DNA from: Actinomycetota bacterium
GTDB taxonomy: Bacteria > Actinomycetota > Acidimicrobiia > IMCC26256 > PALSA-610
Direction: 5' to 3'
Assembly (NCBI GenBank): GCA_005773635.1
Contig: SXHN01000046.1
Coordinates: 61,848-125,847, forward strand
DNA: 64,000 nucleotides
Shown: positions 35,007 to 43,346 of the stretch, one piece after another
How the letters are laid out: each line of letters starts with the position of its first letter
How positions within the stretch are numbered: the first letter of the stretch is position 1
Notes under the pieces: model-generated
Database searches by the model: none
Told to the model about the DNA's origin: nothing
The model's input: only the letters and a program-made list of their open reading frames with translations
Made by a program: the position numbers and the translations under genes

Positions 35007-36430
35007 GACGCACCGCCGCGAGTCGGGTAGCCCTGTACCGATTTCGCCACAGCTTCAAGCCCCAACGCCCGACTTGCTTTCACCAAAATCGTGTCGCCAG
35101 GCCCTACTACTTTCTCCAAAACTGCACTGGCGGCTTCAGCATCTTTCACCGTATCGACGGTAGCGAATCTTCGGCCGGTCATGGAGTCAATCCGCAGCTC
35201 CGCGCCGCGGGCAATCCATGCTCCTTCTTCGCCGACGCAGATGAGGATATCGATCGGCGCTTCGGCGCACCGTGCACCGAGCTTCAAGTGCTCCTCTTCG
35301 CTGTGCAGTCCAAGTTCGCGCATGCTTCCCACGACTGCAATGCGATGTCCTCGGCACGGTGCTTGTGTGAGCGCGTCGATGGCTGCACGCATCGACGTCG
35401 GGTTCGCATTGTACGAGTCGTTGATCAGCGTGACGTCATTCGCGACCGTGACCACTTCCATCCGCCAGTCAGAGCCGGTCGCACGTGAAATTCCATCTGC
35501 GGCGGCTTCGACCTCGACGCCGCAACGCAGTGCCGCAACGAACGCCATTGCGGCATTCACGCCTTGGTGGGCGCCGCGCAATCCGACTCGCATTTCAGCG
35601 GCGCCCCATGGCGACTCGATACGCACCGTCGGTCGCAGCTCTTCATCGAGATCGACGACGTGCACAGTTACGTCGGGTCGGGCACTCGCGTCGGCCTTCA
35701 AACCCACACGCATTGTCTCGGCGCTCGTACGCTCCGATAGCGCGTCAGCAAATTCACCCGCAGGCAGTATGGCCAAACCATTCTCGGGAAGCGATGCAAA
35801 CAACTCCCCTTTGGTCGCGAGGACACCCGCAATGCCTCCGAGATGTTCGGCATGCGCGAGCCCGATGTTCGTAATGATGCCGATCGACGGTGCTGCGATA
35901 TCGCAGAGCTCCTGAATATTTCCTCGAAATCGCGCCCCCATTTCAAGCACGAGCACTTCGGTGTTTTCGGGTGCGTCAAGAATCGTGAGGGGGAGCCCGA
36001 TTTCATTGTTAAATGACTGCGAGGTGGTGTGCACGCGAACGCTTCGTAGCGCACCTGCACAAAGATCCTTGGTTGAGGTTTTGCCAGTGGACCCAGTTAT
36101 CCCAACGACGTTCGCCGAGGCCAGCACTTCATGACGGACTTGTCGGGCGATGTCAGCCAGTGCCTCAAGGGTCGAGCCAACCCGAACAATCGCGATGTCG
36201 CGACCTACGGTGGAATCAATCGATCGATCAGTCAGTGCCACCGATGCTCCATGCGCACTCGCATCCCCGATGAAATCGTGCCCGTCGCGTTCGGCGCGAA
36301 TAGCTACGAAACAGCTGTCAGGCCGAAGTAAGCGCGAATCGTTGCAGAACGATTCGATAATGGTTGACCGGTCGCCCTGAACGAGTTGACCTCCCGTCGC
36401 TCTGAGCAAGCTCTCCACCGTTACTTTCAC
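35003..36430 (-). CDS. murF: UDP-N-acetylmuramoyl-tripeptide--D-alanyl-D-alanine ligase
   Basis: A 475-residue Mur ligase that adds D-Ala-D-Ala to the UDP-MurNAc-tripeptide. Seen: an N-terminal domain with IIESFCNDSRLLRPDSCFVA, the ATP loop GITGSTGKTSTKDL, VLEMGARFRGNIQELCDIA, TNIGLAHAEHLGG, DSYNANPTSMRAAIDAL, and VGSMRELGLHSEEEH. This combination is MurF-specific among Mur ligases. It is flanked by four-base overlaps with murE upstream and mraY downstream. Confidence 0.96.
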   Translation of the reverse strand: MKVTVESLLRATGGQLVQGDRSTIIESFCNDSRLLRPDSCFVAIRAERDGHDFIGDASAHGASVALTDRSIDSTVGRDIAIVRVGSTLEALADIARQVRHEVLASANVVGITGSTGKTSTKDLCAGALRSVRVHTTSQSFNNEIGLPLTILDAPENTEVLVLEMGARFRGNIQELCDIAAPSIGIITNIGLAHAEHLGGIAGVLATKGELFASLPENGLAILPAGEFADALSERTSAETMRVGLKADASARPDVTVHVVDLDEELRPTVRIESPWGAAEMRVGLRGAHQGVNAAMAFVAALRCGVEVEAAADGISRATGSDWRMEVVTVANDVTLINDSYNANPTSMRAAIDALTQAPCRGHRIAVVGSMRELGLHSEEEHLKLGARCAEAPIDILICVGEEGAWIARGAELRIDSMTGRRFATVDTVKDAEAASAVLEKVVGPGDTILVKASRALGLEAVAKSVQGYPTRGGAS

Positions 36431-37911
36431 CGAAGTCTCGCAAGAATTTCTCGTGCGATCGCGCGATCATCGAACGGAATGGTTTGGTCACCGATGGTTT
36501 GAGTCACCTCATGACCCTTGCCAGCGATGAGCACGATGTCCCCAGGTTTCGTGTCGCGCAGCACCTGCTCGATTGCACTACGCCGATCGAGCACGACTTT
36601 CGGAACGACCAAATGCTGTGGCCAATTCGCAAGCGCATCGGCAACAATCGATTCGGGAGCTTCGCCACGCGGATTATCGGAAGTAATCGTCGCGGAATCG
36701 GCACCCGCGGCAACGACTCGCGCCATTTCTGGACGCTTCGTGCGGTCGCGCTCGCCTCCACAGCCAAACACCACACGCAACATCGCGCCTGGCACGGCAA
36801 TTGGACGCAACGCAGCAATGACTGCTGTCAGCGCGTCTGGAGTATGCGCGTAATCCACGAACACATTGCAAGTATCTGACGCACCACTTACTCGTTCGAG
36901 CCTTCCGGGTATTGGTTGCGCAGAACCCAAGCCACGAACGATCACGTCAGTCGGAGTACCAATCGCGAGGTGCGCGGTGATGGCGCACAACGCATTCTCC
37001 ACGTTGAACGCACCAACCAGCGGGGTCTCGATCTCGAACTCATCGTCGGTTCGAACGCACACAACTCGTGCCTTTGTACAAGCGGCTTCGAACCGCACGT
37101 CTTCGACGTACACATCGCTCGCCCGCGCTCCATACGTCCAAACGTCGACTCCGTTGAGCTCTGCGTGACTTTTTAACGCGGCACCAAAGTCGTCGTTGAC
37201 ATTGATGGCTGCAACTGGGGCATATTGCGATGTGAATAGTCGCGCTTTCGCGGCGCCGTAGGCACCCATCGACTCGTGGTAGTCGAGATGGTCTCGGCCC
37301 AAGTTGGTAAAGCACACCACTGCGAAACGAGTACCAGTCACGCGGGACTGATCGAGCGCATGTGACGAGACCTCAATCGCGACATCGCGAACACCAGCAT
37401 CGAGCATCGCCGCGAACAACTGCTGCATAGAGCACTGATCAGGTGTCGTGTGCTTCGATGCCACTGTCTGTCCGACAAATCGCGTCTCGATCGTCCCCAC
37501 AACTCCAGTTGATTTACCAGCGGCGATTGAAATGGCTTCTAACAGATGAGTCACCGTCGTCTTGCCATTGGTGCCAGTAACGCCCAACACCCGCATTTGA
37601 TGGGAAGGATGACCAAGAAATGCCGATGAGAGGGCACCGGTTGCCGCAGCAGTGTCCGCCACAAGAATCTGTGGCATGTCGATCGGGAGCAAATGGTCCA
37701 CCAAGATGGCTGATGCGCCCGCAAGCTGCGCCTCAACAGCGAAGTCATGGCCATCGGAATTGCGACCCCGGATCGCACAAAACAACGCGTTCGGGGCTAC
37801 AGCCCGGCTATCGCACTCGACGGAAGTCACGCGGATCGATGCTGCGTGTTCGGGTATACGAGTCGCGCGCACGGAGCTCAGTTCGATGAGTTCTTGCAAC
37901 GCCATTGCCAT
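36427..37911 (-). CDS. murE: UDP-MurNAc-tripeptide synthetase, meso-DAP type
   Basis: A 494-residue Mur ligase. Seen: VECDSRAVAPNALFCAIRG, the ATP loop VTGTNGKTTVTHLLE (112-119), IEVSSHALDQSRVTGTRF, TNLGRDHLDYHESM, VDYAHTPDALTAVI, and TSDNPRGEAPESI. The DNPR sequence at 412-415 is the residue set that selects meso-diaminopimelate rather than lysine, so the wall should be of DAP type. ATG at 37911 lies eight bases after the ftsI stop; the gene overlaps murF by four bases. Confidence 0.96.
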   Translation of the reverse strand: MAMALQELIELSSVRATRIPEHAASIRVTSVECDSRAVAPNALFCAIRGRNSDGHDFAVEAQLAGASAILVDHLLPIDMPQILVADTAAATGALSSAFLGHPSHQMRVLGVTGTNGKTTVTHLLEAISIAAGKSTGVVGTIETRFVGQTVASKHTTPDQCSMQQLFAAMLDAGVRDVAIEVSSHALDQSRVTGTRFAVVCFTNLGRDHLDYHESMGAYGAAKARLFTSQYAPVAAINVNDDFGAALKSHAELNGVDVWTYGARASDVYVEDVRFEAACTKARVVCVRTDDEFEIETPLVGAFNVENALCAITAHLAIGTPTDVIVRGLGSAQPIPGRLERVSGASDTCNVFVDYAHTPDALTAVIAALRPIAVPGAMLRVVFGCGGERDRTKRPEMARVVAAGADSATITSDNPRGEAPESIVADALANWPQHLVVPKVVLDRRSAIEQVLRDTKPGDIVLIAGKGHEVTQTIGDQTIPFDDRAIAREILARLR

Positions 37912-37919
37912 ACGCCACG

Positions 37920-40241
37920 CTAGGGCCGCGTTGTCGACGGACTTCCGCCCGAGGGACGCCTTCCGGCACCGCTCGTCGATGTGGAGCTGGCGGACGATGA
38001 ACTCTTGTTCGATTTCGGTGCAGACGTGCCAGTCGTAACGGTTCCAATCGAGGATGTCGAAGCTGGGCCGTTTCCATCGTTCGCGGAGCTTGCTGGCTTC
38101 GTTGTAGGCGTTGTCTTGGGTTTCGTCTTCGTAGGAGTCGTGGTTGTGGTCGGCGGTTCATTTCGAAGCTTCACGAGGTTGCGGAGCGTTTCACCGTGCG
38201 GGACCGAGCAATTCTTACCCTGACGACGAGCGTGTCCATGCGCGGTTTCAAATTGGGATTGCACGCCAGGTGCTGACGATTCGGGTGCCACTTGCATACG
38301 CGCCAAACTTACCGACATCACTTCGCTAAACACCGGCGCCGCCGCCTTACCGCCATACGTTTCTGCGGGGTCGTCGAGTACCACCATCACTGCTATTCGC
38401 GGCGACCGCGCGGGCGCAAATCCAACGAACGACGCATAGTGGGATCCGTTGGCAGCATTGCGCTTGCGCACCGTACCGGTCTTGCCAGCGACCTCGAAAC
38501 CAGGCACTGCCGCACAGACTCCCGTACCCTCGGTAACTACGCTCGCGAACATTGTTCGCAGTGCGGCTGAAGTTTGCTCGCTGACGATGGTGCTGCCTTC
38601 TTTGATTCTTTGCGCGCTCCGGTTGCCAGTGGCATCCACGGTTTCCCGAACGACTCTCGGGTGCACGAAACGGCCACCACGAGCGATCGCCGCGTACGAA
38701 TCAAGAACCTGCAGCGGCGATACGACAGCTCCATAGCCGATCGCGTTACTGCCGATTCCCGAGTCGCCATAGTCCTTTGGGTCGACCAGGAGGCCGGTCG
38801 CCTCGCCGGGATACTTCAAACCCGTCGGTTTCCCAAATCCAAATTTGCGGAGCCATGCGTCGAATTCCTGCGGGCTGTCATTCGTGCACTGCCGCGCAAT
38901 CATCGCGGTGCCGACATTAGAGGAATGGGTGAGAATATCGATCGGGCGCCAAGTTTCGGTGCCATGGCTTTCATCATCAGTGATCGTGTACGACCCATTC
39001 TTCATCGATTGCGGAACTAGAAATTCACTGTCTTCGGTAATGCACTTCGATTCAAGCGCCGACGCGATTGTCACGATCTTCATGACAGAACCAGGTTCAT
39101 AACCCATGACTGCAGCCTGGCTACCTTGCGAGGCCGTCGAGAGGTGAGGACCTGACCGGCTGAGCCCGCCGGTCACACTCGCCATCGCCAGTACATCACC
39201 ATCAGTCAAATCCATGACAGTGACGCTTCCTCCTCGGGCCTGCTGAGCCAGCACTTGATCGAAGAGAATTTGTTCGGTCTGGTATTGAATTCCCGTATCG
39301 ATCGTCATCATGACGTCAAGTCCGGCGACGGTCGGCGAATTCAATTCTTCAGATCGAGGGATAGCTAGTCCCTTGGCGTCACGATCTGCGATAACAACTC
39401 CTGGGCGACCTTTCAGTTCTTGATCAAACATAAACTCGACCCCAGCTTTGCCTTCGCTTCCTGAGGCTGATGGTTGCACTGCCCCTATCAGCGAAGCGGC
39501 GAGTGAGTCAGCCGGGTAATCGCGGCGCGGCTGCGGCTCGGCCCAGATTCCTGAAAACTCCATGTCGCGAATCGCAGCCGCGGTGTTCACATCAACAGAA
39601 TCCGCGAGCACGCGATACTGCAACTGAGTCCCGTCACTGCGCCGCACCGGTTGCATCAATTCGTACAACCGCTCTTCGTCCATCCCCAGAACACCAGTCA
39701 ACACATGAGCGTAATAACGAGCGTTGTCAACCTTGGTTGGGTTCACAACAACGCGATCACTGGGCACGTCGTCGGCAAGCGGATTGCCGTTGCGGTCGAA
39801 GATTGTGCCCCGAGGGGCAAGCGTTTCGGTGCGTTTCGCTGATTGATCTTTCGCCTCTTGGCGCCACCGGTCGCCCTGCACGATTTGAACGTTGACAAGC
39901 CGAGCAACGACACCGCACAGCAACGCAATAATCAACGTTGCCATGATGGCAATTCGACTCCGATCGCGCTTTGCGCGCACCAGTTGTGCATCTACGACGA
40001 CAAGTCGAGTTGCCGCAACGCGAGTTGATTGAGGAGCGCGAGGGCGCGGCTTCGTAGCTCGCGGATCAGCGAGCTCGAGGGGCCCACGCATCGGATCCCG
40101 GTCATCCAGTGCAACACGACGGCGGACATCATTTGGGTTCGGCGGCGCGACGCGCCCCCTGGTCGCACGCGCGGCCTGACCCGTGCGCCGACCGTCGGGA
40201 GCCCGCGCCGGGAGAAGTGGAGATCTAAAGCGCCGCGTCAT
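37920..40241 (-). CDS. ftsI: Septal class B penicillin-binding protein (FtsI/PBP3-like)
   Basis: About 773 residues: a transpeptidase that cross-links septal peptidoglycan with FtsW. Seen: a basic cytoplasmic N-terminus of about 95 residues, one helix (about 97-117), the PBP dimerisation domain (LAPRGTIFDRNGNPLA), and the catalytic domain with S385-x2-K388 (GSVMKI), SSN at 440-442 and KTGT at 587-590. An atypical tail of about 100 residues follows, rich in Thr, Ser, Pro and Lys. No PASTA domain is seen. The start at 40241 is preferred over a GTG at 40268. The start lies 53 bases after the ftsL-like stop. Confidence 0.94.
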   Translation of the reverse strand: MTRRFRSPLLPARAPDGRRTGQAARATRGRVAPPNPNDVRRRVALDDRDPMRGPLELADPRATKPRPRAPQSTRVAATRLVVVDAQLVRAKRDRSRIAIMATLIIALLCGVVARLVNVQIVQGDRWRQEAKDQSAKRTETLAPRGTIFDRNGNPLADDVPSDRVVVNPTKVDNARYYAHVLTGVLGMDEERLYELMQPVRRSDGTQLQYRVLADSVDVNTAAAIRDMEFSGIWAEPQPRRDYPADSLAASLIGAVQPSASGSEGKAGVEFMFDQELKGRPGVVIADRDAKGLAIPRSEELNSPTVAGLDVMMTIDTGIQYQTEQILFDQVLAQQARGGSVTVMDLTDGDVLAMASVTGGLSRSGPHLSTASQGSQAAVMGYEPGSVMKIVTIASALESKCITEDSEFLVPQSMKNGSYTITDDESHGTETWRPIDILTHSSNVGTAMIARQCTNDSPQEFDAWLRKFGFGKPTGLKYPGEATGLLVDPKDYGDSGIGSNAIGYGAVVSPLQVLDSYAAIARGGRFVHPRVVRETVDATGNRSAQRIKEGSTIVSEQTSAALRTMFASVVTEGTGVCAAVPGFEVAGKTGTVRKRNAANGSHYASFVGFAPARSPRIAVMVVLDDPAETYGGKAAAPVFSEVMSVSLARMQVAPESSAPGVQSQFETAHGHARRQGKNCSVPHGETLRNLVKLRNEPPTTTTTPTKTKPKTTPTTKPASSANDGNGPASTSSIGTVTTGTSAPKSNKSSSSASSTSTSGAGRRPSGGSPSTTRP

Positions 40242-40294
40242 CCGTGTCAATTCCCATCCATGAAGCACCGTGTGCGTCCGCGACCGATTTCATC

Positions 40295-40687
40295 TCAGCG
40301 TTGATCTTCCACCGAGATCGGGGTAACCGTTTCCGGAGGAATCAGGCCGAGACGACGTGCTTCTTGGACAATTCGGTCAGGCGCGGAGAGCGTGGCGACA
40401 TCATTGCGCAATCGCTCATTGACACGTTGTTGTTCGAGGGTGTCTCGTTCAATGCCTTGAAGACCGAACTGGTTCTGCGCCATGTGCACATGCATAGACA
40501 CGACCAGGAAGAGACTCGCGGCAAAGGCGCTAGCGATCATTGTGCCAGCAACGACCGACCGTCGCTGACGGCGGCGCTGCTGAGCAGCTACGGCCTCCAG
40601 CTTGGCGCGGCGTTCGGGCCGGCGGGGCAACAGTGCGTCGGGAGCCGCGATTGCACTGCGCGCTGATCGAACCGCTGGAGCACTCAT
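40295..40687 (-). CDS. ftsL: FtsL-like septum formation protein
   Basis: A 130-residue bitopic protein in the ftsL position between rsmH and ftsI. Seen: a basic cytoplasmic N-terminus, one helix (SVVAGTMIASAFAASLFLVV, about residues 44-63), then a short leucine-zipper-like coiled coil (GIERDTLEQQRVNERLRNDV) and a conserved-looking end with PDRIVQEARRLGLIPPETV. FtsL recruits and activates FtsW-FtsI with FtsQ and FtsB. Sequence similarity in this family is weak, so the name rests on topology and place. It overlaps the rsmH stop by four bases. Confidence 0.82.
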   Translation of the reverse strand: MSAPAVRSARSAIAAPDALLPRRPERRAKLEAVAAQQRRRQRRSVVAGTMIASAFAASLFLVVSMHVHMAQNQFGLQGIERDTLEQQRVNERLRNDVATLSAPDRIVQEARRLGLIPPETVTPISVEDQR

Positions 40688-41622
40688 GACGGCGAGACGC
40701 GTTCGCTCGCGCGCAGCCGTACGCTCTCCGAACGTGGATTTGCTGCCAATTCATCGGCAGTCGGCCGCAAGGCCTTGCGGGTGAGGAGTCGGGTCAATGG
40801 TTGTCGCCCGAGCACGACTGGCATCTTGGCGACGGCATGATCAGATCGGCCGTCATCAGCCCAAGCGCGCATCTTTTGTTTCACCATGCGATCCTCAAGC
40901 GAGTGATACGCCATCACGAGCACACGACCACCGGGTCCGAGCAGATGAACTGATTCGTCGAGTCCGTCGGCGAGATTGGGCAATTCGCGATTCACTTCCA
41001 TTCGGATCGCTTGGAACGTGCGTTTTGCAGGGTGGCCCCCGGTGCGCCGAGTCGCCGCGGGTATCGCCTTCGTAACTACTGCAACGAGCTCGCCAGTCGT
41101 ATGTAATGGGCGCGCAGCAACGATTGCATGGGCCACACGGCGCGCAAAGCGTTCTTCACCGTAGCGAGCGATCAGCGAGGCCAGTTCAGCTTCGTCGTAT
41201 TCATTGACAACAACTGCTGCAGTGAGTGACTGTCGCGAATCCATGCGCATGTCGAGTGCTACGTCGTAACGGTACGAGAATCCGCGTTCGGGATGATCGA
41301 GTTGCGGACTGGACACGCCAAGATCCATGAGCACTGCCACAACTGGTTCCTCCCGTGGACCAACTGCGTCTCGCAGCCGGCCGAATTCCGAATGAATGAA
41401 CTCCACTCGATCGCCGAAACGTTCGAGGTGACTCTGTGCGGCCGCGAGTGCAACGCCGTCGCGATCGATACCGAGCAGCCGACAATCGGGGCGCGCGTCG
41501 AGCAAGAGGCCTGCATGGCCTCCCCCTCCAAGTGTGCAGTCGACAATCAAACCGGCGGGTACAGGCAGGAGCAGTTCCACCACCTCCCTGGCCATCACCG
41601 GAAGGTGCGAGAACTCCGCCAC
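40684..41622 (-). CDS. rsmH: 16S rRNA (cytosine1402-N4)-methyltransferase
   Basis: About 312 residues: a SAM-dependent methyltransferase for C1402 of 16S rRNA. Seen: FSHLPVMAREVVELL, the SAM site IVDCTLGGGGHAGLLL, GIDRDGVALAAA, LMDLGVSSPQLDHPERGFSYR, TFQAIRMEVNRELPNL, and VMAYHSLEDRMVKQ. The GTG at 41622 is chosen because AGAGGG lies just upstream and the protein then starts at the family N-terminus; the open frame up to 41694 carries the second arm of an inverted repeat. It is second in the dcw operon after mraZ. Confidence 0.95.
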   Translation of the reverse strand: MAEFSHLPVMAREVVELLLPVPAGLIVDCTLGGGGHAGLLLDARPDCRLLGIDRDGVALAAAQSHLERFGDRVEFIHSEFGRLRDAVGPREEPVVAVLMDLGVSSPQLDHPERGFSYRYDVALDMRMDSRQSLTAAVVVNEYDEAELASLIARYGEERFARRVAHAIVAARPLHTTGELVAVVTKAIPAATRRTGGHPAKRTFQAIRMEVNRELPNLADGLDESVHLLGPGGRVLVMAYHSLEDRMVKQKMRAWADDGRSDHAVAKMPVVLGRQPLTRLLTRKALRPTADELAANPRSESVRLRASERVSPS

Positions 41623-41671
41623 CTCTACCCTCTCGTTTCGTTCGCAAGCCGTTATCCGCGCGGCCAGACCG

Positions 41672-41785
41672 AGCTCGAACTCCCCGATCGACAAAGAGCC
41701 GCAGGGTTGTCTCTCCCAAGGTCGGCACAGCTGTAAGGCGGGCGGAGTAGGGCCATATCAACCGTGTGACCGGGGAGTTCGAGCT
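41672..41785 (-). repeat. 15-bp perfect inverted repeat between mraZ and rsmH
   Basis: AGCTCGAACTCCCCG (41672-41686) and its exact complement (41771-41785) are separated by 84 bases, within the 176-base gap between mraZ and rsmH. In the dcw messenger the arms could pair into a long-range stem just before the rsmH ribosome site. No other junction among the early dcw genes is this long. Confidence 0.7.
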
Positions 41786-41798
41786 GGGTCCGATCGTG

Positions 41799-42230
41799 TT
41801 ACGGACCGCTAAAGACGCCGATGCCGCGCTCTGAGTGCAGCATCGTGGTTCCTTCCCCTTTCCGCCGGTCGTACTCCAATGGATTCCAGATTTCAATATG
41901 ATCGAAATGACCAGCGAGTACGACGTCGCCGTCGAGGTTGGCGTACTCGCGAAGGTGCAGCGGAATTGCGATGCGGCCCTGCTTGTCGGGCGCCACATCC
42001 ACTGCAGACGAGAAGAATGACAGCGTCATGAATCGCTCGCTCGCGCCCCGTTGGGATACTGAGCGCACACGTTCAGCAACCTTCATGAACTCTTCGGGGT
42101 CGAAGACCGCCAAACATCCATTGGAATATTCCGTCACGTAGGCACCCCCCTCGAGCGCGTTTCGCCATCTGACTGGAAGGATCACGCGACCTTTGTCATC
42201 CAGCGAGTGAGTTGAACGTGAGAGAAACAC
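41799..42230 (-). CDS. mraZ: Transcriptional regulator MraZ
   Basis: A 143-residue protein (the usual length) with two SpoVT/AbrB-like halves. Seen: HSLDDKGRVILPVRWR near the N-terminus and its counterpart VAPDKQGRIAIPLHLREYA about 50 residues later. The DKGR and DKQGR motifs form the DNA-binding face of the MraZ ring. It represses the dcw operon in other bacteria by binding TGG-containing direct repeats at its own promoter. GTG at 42230 gives the canonical N-terminus; the upstream frame reads through the promoter. It starts the long cell-wall operon. Confidence 0.94.
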   Translation of the reverse strand: MFLSRSTHSLDDKGRVILPVRWRNALEGGAYVTEYSNGCLAVFDPEEFMKVAERVRSVSQRGASERFMTLSFFSSAVDVAPDKQGRIAIPLHLREYANLDGDVVLAGHFDHIEIWNPLEYDRRKGEGTTMLHSERGIGVFSGP

Positions 42231-42260
42231 TGCGCTGCACCACCAGGCCGGTGGACACCT

Positions 42261-42310
42261 TGCCACCTTGTTACCAAGGTCACCATACACCCCCACTTCG
42301 CGCCATGCAA
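42261..42310 (-). promoter_or_regulatory. dcw operon promoter with candidate MraZ boxes
   Basis: On the minus strand TTGCAT (42305-42310), a 17-base spacer and TATGGT (42282-42287) form a good sigma70-type promoter about 50 bases before the mraZ start. Four TGG triplets (TGGGG, TGGTG, TGGTA, TGGCA) follow each other at steps of 10, 9 and 11 bases, from within the spacer to downstream of the -10. MraZ operators elsewhere are TGG-type direct repeats at 10-bp steps, so autoregulation is likely. Confidence 0.68.
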
Positions 42311-42480
42311 CACCATTTTTCACCCTTTCTCGCGCAATATTCAAACATTTCTGCGGCGAAACAGGGCCTTATTTACATATCATCCGCATTTATACCTGTG
42401 TGATGGTGACCCGGAAGCATCCCTGGCACGCCATCTTGCGGCGCGTACGGGCCGCGCACCACCAAGGCACCACCACCTCA

Positions 42481-42987
42481 TTACGCGGCAGGGTCGGCCT
42501 GGCCCAGATATTCCGACCACAACGGATCCACCGTCGACATCGCAGCAACAATCCACAATGACGCTGAGGGTGGTGCCGGAACCCGACGCAATTGCAAGCT
42601 GCATTCGCTCAGTAATCGATCGCCTTTGCCAGAATTACACGGCCGACAGCATGCCACCACGTTGTCCCACGTGTGGCGGCCACCGCGGCTTTTCGGGATG
42701 ATGTGATCAAGATTCTCGGCCGCCCGACCACAGTATTGGCAACGGTGTTCGTCACGAAAAAACACTGCTCTGCGCGACAGCGGCACTGAATTGCGGTACG
42801 GGACCCGCACATAGTGTGTCAGGCGGATGACGCTCGGCGTTTGCAACACTGCACGCTCAGACCGAAATACACCCTCGCCGGCTTCGATAACTTCGGCTTT
42901 CGAACGCAACACCAAAACAACAGCACGGCGCGCTGGGACCACGCAGAGCGGCTCGAACGTGGCATTCAGCAATAACGCTGCGGCCAT
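42481..42987 (-). CDS. HNH endonuclease family protein
   Basis: A 168-residue protein with a small N-terminal beta-rich part (LLLNATFEPLCVVPARRAVV, SVIRLTHYVRVPYR) and an HNH domain. Seen: CQYCG and CRPCNS zinc-ligand pairs bracketing LDHIIPKSRGGRHTWDNVVA, where the DH and the N are catalytic. This compact type (McrA/Cas9-like HNH fold) is widespread and free-standing in actinobacterial chromosomes. Its target is not known, and no methylase or phage gene is nearby to suggest restriction. It is co-directional with the 94-residue gene 22 bases upstream. Confidence 0.9.
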   Translation of the reverse strand: MAAALLLNATFEPLCVVPARRAVVLVLRSKAEVIEAGEGVFRSERAVLQTPSVIRLTHYVRVPYRNSVPLSRRAVFFRDEHRCQYCGRAAENLDHIIPKSRGGRHTWDNVVACCRPCNSGKGDRLLSECSLQLRRVPAPPSASLWIVAAMSTVDPLWSEYLGQADPAA

Positions 42988-43009
42988 TCCAGCTCACCTC
43001 CCGAAAACA

Positions 43010-43294
43010 TCAGCGCTCGTTAATAGTCAAACCGTAGTTGGCGCACCAGTGAAGGTACGCGACAAATTCATGAGTTCTCGGTGCCCCGCTGCGACCGTAC
43101 GCAGTCGAGTAGCGAAAGTGAAGGTAGCGAGCGTCGGGAATCGGCAAGAAAGGCGGCGTCCGCCACCAGCTGCGAGGCGCGGCTCTGAAGAGCAACCGAA
43201 TCGCAGTCGGCCACAAGCGCGGACGTGCCACGACGGCCAACACGCAACCGACCACGAGTCGCTTCGACAACGTTGGAGGCGCGGTGCGAGCCAT
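43010..43294 (-). CDS. Conserved actinobacterial hypothetical protein (94 aa)
   Basis: A 94-residue protein that I recall as a conserved actinobacterial family without known role. Seen: MARTAPPTLSKRLVVGCVLA, ARPRLWPTAIRLLF, SWWRTPPFLPIPDARYLHFR, YSTAYGRSG, and an end with FVAYLHWC. The Trp/Pro/Tyr-rich core PFLPxPDxxYLxFRxxTAYG is the conserved part. There is no signal peptide and no clear membrane span beyond a weak hydrophobic N-terminus. It is divergent from the moxR gene, 52 bases away, and may share an operon with the HNH gene. No function is proposed. Confidence 0.7.
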   Translation of the reverse strand: MARTAPPTLSKRLVVGCVLAVVARPRLWPTAIRLLFRAAPRSWWRTPPFLPIPDARYLHFRYSTAYGRSGAPRTHEFVAYLHWCANYGLTINER

Positions 43295-43346
43295 GTTGCG
43301 CAACGGTAGCGTGTGTCGTCCACAGGTCGTGGGGAAGAGGAGCACG

